This document shows, piece by piece, positions 9,065 through 19,300 of a stretch of DNA of 37,576 bases (positions are counted from its first letter, which is position 1; the number at the start of each line of letters is the position of its first letter). The notes under the pieces are model-generated. The model searched no databases. It saw only the letters and a program-made list of their open reading frames with translations, and was not told where the DNA came from. Origin of the DNA: Candidatus Servula neotermitis (GTDB lineage Bacteria; Actinomycetota; Actinomycetes; Actinomycetales; Bifidobacteriaceae); contig JAITFB010000061.1 of assembly GCA_031281695.1 (NCBI GenBank), forward strand, positions 1-37,576, read 5' to 3'. Both the position numbers and the translations under genes were made by a program.

Positions 9065-9556
9065 CTAGGTGGCCCAAAATCTTTTCTTAGAGTTTTCCAC
9101 TTCTCGTTCAGCAGGATCGCGATCCAACCAAGTTAATGTATCATGAACATTTTTGTCGGGTTCTAACTCTTTATATACTTCAAAAAAGTGTTTTATTTCA
9201 TTGCGGTGACTTTGAGGAATGTCGCTTAAATTTTGGTAGTGGTCAAAGCGTGGATCTTCAGCAGGAACACAAATAATTTTATCATCGCCGCCAGCTTCGT
9301 CAGTCATATCTAACATAGCAATTGCGCGGCAAAGAATTAGACAACCAGGAAAAGTTGATTCCTCAAGTAACACTAGCGCATCTAAAGGATCGCCATCTTC
9401 TCCTAAAGTCTCTTCGATGAACCCATAGTCGTTGGGGTAAGATGTCGAAGTAAAAAGTCGTCGATCCAATTTCATGCGATGTTTTGCATGGTCGAATTCA
9501 TACTTGTTTCTCGATCCTTGGGGGATTTCAATGGTAACCCAAAATTTCATTGTCAT
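9065..9556 (-). CDS. ppa: Inorganic pyrophosphatase (soluble, family I)
   Basis: 'IEIPQGSRNKYEFDHAKHRMKLDRRLFTSTSYPNDYGFIEETLGEDGDPLDALVL' with the DGDPLD signature. Confidence 0.93.
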   Translation of the reverse strand: MTMKFWVTIEIPQGSRNKYEFDHAKHRMKLDRRLFTSTSYPNDYGFIEETLGEDGDPLDALVLLEESTFPGCLILCRAIAMLDMTDEAGGDDKIICVPAEDPRFDHYQNLSDIPQSHRNEIKHFFEVYKELEPDKNVHDTLTWLDRDPAEREVENSKKRFWAT

Positions 9557-9607
9557 ATTTTATTCCAATTATTAGTTTAATCATTTTTTGAACAATTGAC
9601 ATAATCT

Positions 9608-10252
9608 GTGACTCGATTTTTAGGTAAAATTTCATATATGGCTATGATTTTTTATCATCAATTCCAGCCTAGAGATTTGACTGAAAGCAATCTGAATAGT
9701 TTGATTCATAAATTACCCGATTTTCGAAAACGTCAAGCTCAACAGTATTATTTCTCGGAAGATACTTGGCTTTCGGTGACTGGTTTTTTATTATTAGCTT
9801 TTGCTTTAGGATATGTGCCGGAATCCTTTTCGTATAATCAATATGGAAAACCTGAATTAGAAGGAGTCTGTTTTAATATTAGTCACACAGCGGGATCGGC
9901 TTGCGTTTTGATCGATTCGCAGATGTGCGGCGTGGATATTGAAAAATTTACCAAGACTCCGCCGTGGGAGATTATGCCGCAAGTTTTTACGCGTGGAGAA
10001 ATTTCTTGGATTGGGCGAGAGCCGTTGAAATTTTGGGAAGTTTGGACAAGTAAAGAGAGTTGGGTCAAATTCTGGGGTAAGGGATTGTCGTTTCCGATAC
10101 CTCTCAATGAATGCAGCGTGAGCGGTTATCCTATCCAGACTTTTATGCTCAAAGAGCATTTGATTTCAGCATGTTTGATGCTCAGGCGTGGTCAAAGTGT
10201 TTCCGATATTCAGCTTCAATCTGTTTCATTTGACCAACTTATGTCTATTTAA
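9608..10252 (+). CDS. Sfp-type 4'-phosphopantetheinyl transferase
   Basis: 'FNISHTAGSACVLIDSQMCGVDIEKF' and 'FWEVWTSKESWVKFWGKGLSFP' match the Sfp/AcpT motifs (GVDIE; WTxKEsxxKxxGkGL). Start uncertain: GTG 9608, ATG 9638 or ATG 9644. Confidence 0.9.
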   Translation: MTRFLGKISYMAMIFYHQFQPRDLTESNLNSLIHKLPDFRKRQAQQYYFSEDTWLSVTGFLLLAFALGYVPESFSYNQYGKPELEGVCFNISHTAGSACVLIDSQMCGVDIEKFTKTPPWEIMPQVFTRGEISWIGREPLKFWEVWTSKESWVKFWGKGLSFPIPLNECSVSGYPIQTFMLKEHLISACLMLRRGQSVSDIQLQSVSFDQLMSI

Positions 10253-10271
10253 TTTGTTTTTGAAAGTTTTC

Positions 10272-10301
10272 TTGAGGCCGATTTTTAAGCTAAGCTATAA
10301 T
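10272..10301 (+). promoter_or_regulatory. Candidate sigma70-type promoter for the NRPS gene
   Basis: TTGAGG (10272-10277) - 18 nt - TATAAT (10296-10301), ending 13 nt before the ATG at 10315. Confidence 0.5.
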
Positions 10302-10314
10302 CAAGCGAATAAAA

Positions 10315-13300
10315 ATGGGTCAGAGTCTAATGAGCGGTTCTAACAGTCGAACGGTTCTCGAGCAATTTATATATAATGTTGAACGCGATCCTGAGCGACC
10401 TATTCTTTATTTTGGGGAAACTCCGATTAGCATGGGTCAAATTGAAGAATTGTCTAACAAAATCGCGACCTACTTAGAAAAGAAATTGTTAGCTACCGAT
10501 CAAATTATTCCCATTCAGCTAGATAAGAGCGCTGAAGCGGTCGCGGCCATAATGGCTATATGGAAACTCGGAAAGGCTTATTCATATCATGACTTAGAAG
10601 CGCCAGCTGACAAAGTCGAATTTGTGCGTAAACAGCTCAATGCTTCGTTAGTGATTAACGCGGATATCATTCAACAAGTTGGTTCGATTGAGCCAAAAAT
10701 TTATCGTCCCGAGTTGAATCCGACTTCGATTGCCTGCGTACTTTACACTTCGGGAACGACATCAGATCCTAAAGGAGTGGTCTTGACTCACCAAAATCTT
10801 TTATTAGAAGTCCAAGACGTCGATTTGATTTATCAAAATTATCAAAACATATTGTGTATAGCTCCTTTTTCCTTTATCGCAGGTCAACTGATGCTTTTTT
10901 TGGCTTTGTATTACGCTAAGCCTACTTTAATTCCACCCACGGTTACAGACCCAGGGGCACTTTTAGGTTATATTAAAACTCATAACATTGAAGCCGGTTT
11001 CTTGCCACCGCAGTTAGCGGGCATGTTTTTGCAATTTGCCGATGGGTTGATGAAAATTGTTTTGATGTCGAGTGATAAAGCTGATAATATTGTTGCTTAT
11101 CGATCCGATCTTTATAATTGTTACGCTGCGACCGAAACCACTGCGGTTTCGACGTATTTCAAAGTCGACCGAGCCTATCCTTCGACTCCAGTTGGTCGAA
11201 CTTTCGAGCATTATCGCATTTATTTAGTTAATGATGAATTTCAATCAATCACAGAGCCTGATGTAATGGGTGAAATTTTGATTGCTGGAAATGTAGCTTC
11301 GGGGTATTATAAAAATCCAGAGTTGACGCGCGAAAGATTTATATCCAACCCCTTTTCGCAAGATTTGGGTTTTGAACGAGCTTTTTTAACTGGAGATGTG
11401 GGCTATTTTGACCAAAATGGCGATTTAGTATATGTTCAGCGCAAAGATTTTATGTTTAATGTCCATGGTCGAAGAGTGGAACCGACTGAAATTGAAGAAG
11501 CCTTGAAAAATATTGACTATGTAAAAGATGCTGTTGTTGCGCCGTTTGATATTTCAGATAAAACTGGAATCGCTAACGATTTAGCCATCTACGCTGGTAT
11601 TGTGACCGATCAAAGCAGTATCGATGAACCGACGATTAAACAAGAAGCTGCGCAATATTTGAAGCCTTACATGATTCCAGCTGTATTTCAAAAAATCGAT
11701 AAAGTACCTTTAAATGATCGCGGGAAACTCGATCGAAATGCCATTTTGCCCGCAGACGTCGAACATTTAGGTGAAGAAAAACATGAACAGGTTTTGCCTC
11801 AAACTATGAGCGAATTACAGGTTTTAGGTATTGTAGCTGAACTGATTCAAAAACCTAATATATCAGTTACTGAAGATTTGACACACTTTGGACTGAACTC
11901 GATCTCGGCTATGACTTTATCGGCTCAAATTTTAGAAAAAACTCATAAAGATCTAAAAATCACCGACTTGATTCAAGATCCGACTATTAGGAATATCGCC
12001 GCTCTGATTGATCAGTCACCTAAAGTTGAAACCCAAACTTATCCCAAACTCGATCAATATTTACTCAAAGACAATCAATTGTCAATTTATTTCGATTTAT
12101 TACAACATCCTGAGTCGAATGCTTACAACATACCTTTTACAATTCAAAGCGATCAGCCTGAAGTGGCCCTGGAGGCTGTTCGACAGGCTATTAATTATCA
12201 CAACTATTTGAAAGCAACGGTCAAAGCCCAAGAGGATGGAGTTTATTTGGTGCGTCATGATTCCGCCGAAGTGGTAGTTGAAAATTTAGATCAACCTTAC
12301 GCTCCAATTGCTTTTGATCTGGGTCAACGGCTTTATCGGGTGGCACTATATCAAAATACGATTTATTTGGATTTTTCGCATTTAGTTTTTGATGGAGCAA
12401 GCGTAGATATTTTCGCTCAAACTTATGAAACTGTTTTGCACGGTCAAGTTCTTCCTCCAGCTCCTGATGAATTTATTACTCATTTGATTGAAGAAGGGGA
12501 AAACGACCAAGATTATTACGATCTTCAATTAAGTTCAGTCGATCAGCCCTCGATTTTACGCACTGATCGTCAGCTCCAAAATCATAACAGTCAACGTCAA
12601 TTTATCAAGCTTCCTAAAGCTTCAGTTGGAAAAGCTAGGAATTATAATAATTATTTTATGCAGGCTTTATTGGAGTCCTTGAAACTGTTTACGGCTTATG
12701 ATGGTTCAGATCATCTTCTAATTTCCAGTTCCATTCAAAACCGAGATAATCGTACGCTAAATCATTTGGGTATGTTTGTTAAAACTTTACCTTTGGCATT
12801 GCCAAAGAACTTTTTCAACACTGCTGACAGTCATTTTACGGATTCTAATCAAAACACTAACCCTCTTAAGTCCGATTCTATTGCTGAAAATGCAACTGAT
12901 AGCTCCATTATAGAGGACGCAGCGGTTGGACTAATGAATCATCCTTTTTATTCGTTGGCTCAAATGACCAAGTCGAAAGGTTTTATCCCGCAAATTAATT
13001 ATACATTTAGAGGCGCGTTAATTGATCATGGTGCAGCGATTCAACCGATTTTAGAGTATAAAAATTATCCTCAATTTCCTGTTTCGGTTGAGATTGATGA
13101 CGATTTGAATAATTTTTATATTACAGTTGAGTATGATTCTGCTTGGTACCGAGAAACTACCATTAAGTCCTGGGTAGATAATTTTACAGCACTTATAAAA
13201 AAACCTTATTTGCCGATTGCGCCAGTTCCAGAATATCAACCGATTCTAAAAAAAAACTTAATTGAGCTTTTCGAAGAACAAGTCCAAAAAACTCCTGATA

Positions 13301-16300
13301 TTGTCGCGTTAGTCTGCCAAGGGGTTCGCTTTACTTATGTGGAATTAAACGAACGCGCTAATCAGCTTGCAAATTATTTAACTTCCTTGCATCGTATTCA
13401 TCCTAATGATAAAATTGTTTTGCTCTTACCGCGCGACGAAAATATGGTTATTGCGATGCTGGCTGCATTCAAAACCAACGCTGCTTATGTTCCAGTGGCG
13501 ATTGATGTTCCTCCTAAACGTTTAGAGCGGATTTTGCAAGATACTCAGCCAGTTTGCATTCTAACTTCCAGCGCAGTCAATTACCCATTGTTGATCAATC
13601 AAAATGATAATCAACCAACGCCTAATTCTCAATTCATAGCTGCAAAAGTTTATAATTTGGATCAACTGGATCTTTCTTCTTGTTCAAAAGATTCTCCGCT
13701 TAGATCAGTTGGGGTTGATGATTTGGCTTACATAATTTATACTTCTGGAACGACCGGCACCCCTAAAGGTGTGATGCTCAGGCATTGGGGGGTGGTCAAT
13801 ACGATTTTAGATCAAATCCAGCGTTATAACTTGGTGAACGTGACTGGTCGAGGCGCTTTGGCATATGCTCAATACGTTTTTGATGCTTCAGTTTCGGAAA
13901 TTTTTTGCGCTTTACTGTCTGGAAACACTTTGCATGTAATTGATGATGATATTCGCTTAGACTACGTTAAATTGAGTCAATACATTCGCGAGCAAGCAAT
14001 TTATTTGGCTACCATACCCCCTGCTTTATTGGAACATAATGACATCTTGGCTTTAAATACGTTGGTTGTGGCCGGAGAAAGCGCCAGCCAAAATGTAATT
14101 GACCTTTATACAAAGTCTGCAGTGCGTTTAGTCAACGGTTATGGTCCTACGGAAGTGTCAATCTGCGCGACTACGCATACTTACCTCCCAGGAGATTTAG
14201 CTACTATTATCGGCCAGCCTCTGGCTAATACTCAAATTTACTTACTGGATGAAAATTTACAACCAGTTCCTCCTGGCGCGGCGGGGGAATTATATGTTTC
14301 AGGGTTGGGGTTGGCTTTAGGATATTTGAATAACCCTGAACTGACCAGCCAAAGTTTTATCCCTAACCCTTTTTATGATCGCATCCGAGATGATTCTTGT
14401 TTTGAGACCATGTATCGCACTGGAGATTTGGCTTTGCGTCTGGCTAACGGAAATTTTCAATATTTGTCTAGGATTGACGACCAAGTTAAAATTCGCGGAT
14501 TTCGGATCGAACTGTCCGAAATCTCTAAAGTATTAGAGCAATTTCCTTCCATCCAACAAGCTGTGGTGATTGCTCAAGATCAGCGTTTATTGGCGTATTA
14601 TGTTGCTGACATCACTGATGCGTTGACCAGGGTAACTGCCAGCATGACCAGTGCTGGCAGTTCAATTGGCGTCATCTCTTCCGAGAGTGACTCAGTTATC
14701 AATACGGGTATTGACGCTAAAGCGCATTTGGACGAATTGGATCATCAAAAACTGATCGAGCACTTGAAGAAATACTTACCAGACTATATGATTCCAACGT
14801 CCTTCCAGCGCATTGATCGAATTCCTTTAACCAGTAGCGGTAAGATAAATATTTCAGCTCTTCCCTCTATTAGTTTGGTCCAAAAGGTCTATCAAGCTCC
14901 GCGAACTGAAGTCGAGCAAAATTTACAAACTGCCTTTCAATCGGTCTTGGGCGTTGCGCAAGTTTCGATTGATGACGATTTCTTTTATTTAGGCGGAGAT
15001 TCAATCAAAGCCATTCAATTAGTCAATTATTTGACCAGTCATTTTAATTATCACCTCAAAGCCGCGGAAATTTTCAAATCCAAAACCATAGTTGAGTTGT
15101 CTCATTTAGTAAAACTTGAAGATCGGACTGAAATTGTCCAAGAAAACGGAGAACTCAACGGTGAGATTCCGAAACTTCCTATTCAGTCGCACTTTTTTGA
15201 GCTAAATTATCCTAACTCAAATTATTTTAATCAAGCTTTTATGGTTCAACTTACTGCTGACTTGGATTTAGAACTGCTTAAACAATCTTTATTGCATTTA
15301 TTCAACCAACATGATATTCTTCGAGCAATTTATCCCAAGTCAATTGGTCAATATCAGCCCTATTTAGAAAATATTGCCTTGAATATTTTGACACCGGTTA
15401 CACCAGATTCCACCATTTATCGTTTGAGCCCTGCTTATACGCCTAATCATTTTGGATCCAGCGCCGACCGTCGAGAGTCAACCGATCCTTTTGACTCGCC
15501 CGCATGGGATTTACATGAATATTTGGACGATGTACAAGCTCATTTTGATTTGGCAACCAGCTTATACTCCATCACCTTGATCCAAAATGATCCGCCATTA
15601 TTGCATTTTGCTTTCCACCATCTAGTTATCGACGCAGTGTCTTGGCGGATTTTGGTTTCCGATTTGAATACAATTTATCAGCAATTGAGACAAGGCCAAC
15701 CAGTGGAATTACCAGCTAAACTGACATCTTATCGACAATGGGCTGAATCGGTTGTTGATTATTCTGTTTACGCGAGCCAAATCGAATTAGAACATTTCGA
15801 TCAAATTAATCAGAAGGTGCTAACTTATAACGAGTCGCTCCAAACCATGAAACGCTCGAGTAGAGCTGAAAAATGTACTATATTGCTCGATCGAGAAATT
15901 AGCTCGAAATTGATGCATAGAAATGATGTCAACGCTGTTTTAATCACGGCTTTGGCGTGGCCTTTAGCGAAAATTACTAACAGTGAAACCAATTATTTAG
16001 CATTTGAGTCACATGGGCGAGCCGAATTGCCTGGGACTAATGTGACTAATACTGTGGGCTGGTTTACTGCCGAATATCCTTTGTCGCTTCATAAAACCAC
16101 AACTATCTTAGGTTCATATTTGAATTTAGTCGATCAATTGAATCAAGTTCAAAATTTTGGAATTGCTTATGGAGCGAAATATGGGTACGCGCATTTACCG
16201 AAGATTACTTTCAATTACTTAGGCGATCTATCTAGCTCTTTAGAACAATCGGATCAATTTCATTTAGTTAATCATTATGTTGGTAAAACAGTAGGCGACA

Positions 16301-19300
16301 ACAATCTTTCGACAGATTTAATCATTTTAAACGGGGCAATGGTGGATCATCAGTTGGAATTTCAAATAGAAACTCGATTAGACGCCGCTCAGTCGCAGAC
16401 TTTCGCTCAAGATTTTCAAAAATCGTTAGGTGAAACCATTGATTTTGTATCTTCGATGAGCGATATTTACGTTAAGGCCAGCCCTTTGCAAACTGGATTT
16501 TTGACTCATTCTTTGACTCAAGGCGAACACGACGATGCTTATAATATTACAGTAGCCTTTGATCACCACGTTGCTATAGATAGAGCAGTTTATCAAAAAG
16601 CTTGGCGCTTGGCTCAAAAAAAATATCCTGCGCTTAGACTCAATCTAGAGCTGGTGGATGGACAAATTTATCAAAAAATTCCACGTCAGTCGAATTTGGA
16701 TTTTCGTTATCTGGATTTAACTCAGCCTGATTCCAGCTCTTCGACTCCAGTCAATGGCTCCGTCGATGGGGTCGAGGATCGAATTCGCTCGATTATTCAA
16801 GCCGACCGGCAAGAACCTTACGATTTGACTAAAGATGTTTTGTTTAGAGTGTATTTGCTCAAACGTAGTGAACGCGAATTTACCACGATTTTGTCCAGTC
16901 ATCACGCGATTTTGGACGGTTGGTCGAACTCAGTGTTATTAGCTTTCGTAAATGACGCTTATCGTAAGCTGTTGAGTGGTCAAGCTGTGGATACAAGCGA
17001 GGACGTAGCTTATTTGGAGACGGAACAATATTTAGCAACGCACCCTTCTAGTCAAGCATTTTGGGACGAATATTTAAGTGATTTTGAAGTTGATGAAAAT
17101 TATCAAGCGCTTTTAAGACCGGAGCAACAGTCAGTCAATTTGCTGGAGTATAAATTAATCAAAAAGTCTCAGGATCGATCTATTCATATCGGGGGAGCTT
17201 TGTATGAGCAGTTGCAAGATTTTTCAAAGCAGCATGCGATTACTATGGGGACAGTCTTACAATATGCAACTCATCAAATGCTGAAGGTTTACTATCACGC
17301 TTCATCTACTTCGTTGGGGATTGTTCATTCTGGAAGAAATTGGCCTATTGATCATTTAGACCAGAGCGTGGGGTTGTTTATTAATACTTCGCCTCAAATT
17401 TTTGATCATCAAGTTGACCTGTCTATACTTGACGCTTTAACCAAATTGCAAAATCAAACTCAAAAACTCATCGAACATTCGATTATTCCACTGGCTCAAA
17501 TCCAAAAACGCTCGGAGCGCTTGTTTTCCACTTTGTTCGTGTTTGAAAATTATCCAATCGACCAACAATTACGCAATGATCCAGATTTAACTTTTAGAAC
17601 AACAATTGAAAAATTGGATTATCCCATTACTGTGGTTACCTCGGTTGGCGAAGACATTTCTTTTACGATCAAATATGCCCAAGAGTTATTTTTGGAAACC
17701 AAAATTGATCAGTTGCTGGCTTTTATTCCGCGAGTTTTACAAGAAATCATTACTAAAACTCAAATTAGCCAGATTGAATATATTGATACAGTCCCTCAGT
17801 TACAATACACTGAAATTCCCAATCAAACCTTGGTAGATTTATTTGAACAACAAGTCGAACGTTCTCCCGATCGATCGGCTTTAATCTTCAATGGGCGGAT
17901 TCTTACTTATAGAGAGTTGAATCAACGAGTTAATCAATTAGCCAATTTTTTAATTGATCATCATAAAATCCAGCCTAACGATAAAATTGTTTTAGTTTTA
18001 CCCCGTAGCGAGTGGATGATAATCGGAATTTTGGCCACTTTGAAGACCAACGCAGCCTATATTCCTTTAGCGACCGACATACCTCAAAAGCGTTTGGAAC
18101 ATATTCTGCATGAGGTCAAACCAGTTTGTCTTCTAACTTCAAGCGCTTTGGCCGATAACCCTATTATTTCCAGTTTGAATTCTAAGACTTCGATTATTGA
18201 TAACTCTGAAAATGCAAATTCCGAAATAAACGATCCAACTCTCGACTCATCGAAACCAAATCCTCATACAACTCATCGCCAATCCTCGATTCCTAATGTC
18301 TATAGCATTGATCAGATAAATATCAGTAATTATGCGAAGTCCTCTCCCGCAAGAAGCGTTTCTCCTGATGATTTGGCTTACATCATTTTTACTTCAGGAA
18401 CCACTGGAGTCCCCAAAGGCGTGATGTTGCGTCACATCGGGGCGGTGAACACTACCAATTATTTACATAAGTTATATAATTTGCCTGATGAGGCTGTTAG
18501 TTTGTTTTTGGCGGCTTATACCTTTGATGATTCAGTCAAAGAAATTTTCACAGCTTTATTGTACGGAAGAACATTATTGGTTACCGAAGAGCAAATGTTT
18601 AAAGATATGGAGCGTTTTTACCAGTATTTAATCAAGCACCAAGTGGCTTTAATCAATGCAACTCCTTCGTTTTTAGAACTATTAGATATTTCCCGTTTGA
18701 CGAATTTACAAGTGATTGATACTGACGGCGAAGGTTTTACCCAAGTTTTGTTAGACGATTTGGTTCGCGATTCTCTAACCTTAATCAATACCTACGGTCC
18801 AACTGAGAATACTGTTACCTCAACGTCATATATTTACACTTCGAAAAATGAGTTTCCGAATTTAATTGGCTCTGGCATTCAAAATTGTCAAACCTACATT
18901 TTAGATGAATATCTTCATCAAGTCCCCTTAGGCGCGATTGGAGAATTGTATCTTGCGGGGGTCGGACTGGCTTCCGGTTATTTGAATAATCCAGACCAAA
19001 ATGCTCAAAAATTTATCACTAACCCATTTTATGTTGACGGAAAGGATCCGCCTTGTTATGCTCGGCTTTATCGAACCGGCGATTTAGTTATGCAATTAGA
19101 TGATGGAGTTTTACGATATTTATCGCGCACGGATGGTCAAGTAAAAATTCGGGGGTTCCGGATTGAGTTACAGGAAATTTCTCATGTTCTAGAGCAATTT
19201 CCTTCGATTCAACAAGCTGTAGTGATCGCTCGAGATGAGCATTTGTTAGCTTATTATGTGACGCACCCTGTTGAAAGTGATTCTCCTCTAAGTGCTGCTG

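Noticed and set aside
9857-10159. Antisense ORFs (9857-10159, 9883-10107) opposite the PPTase
   Set aside because: Mirror ORFs of a clearly motif-bearing CDS; no RBS or family signal.
10345-12012. Catecholate/salicylate siderophore NRPS hypothesis based on the loading module
   Set aside because: No isochorismate/salicylate biosynthesis, Cy domains, siderophore uptake genes or Fur-box-like evidence in the window; the starter identity remains open.
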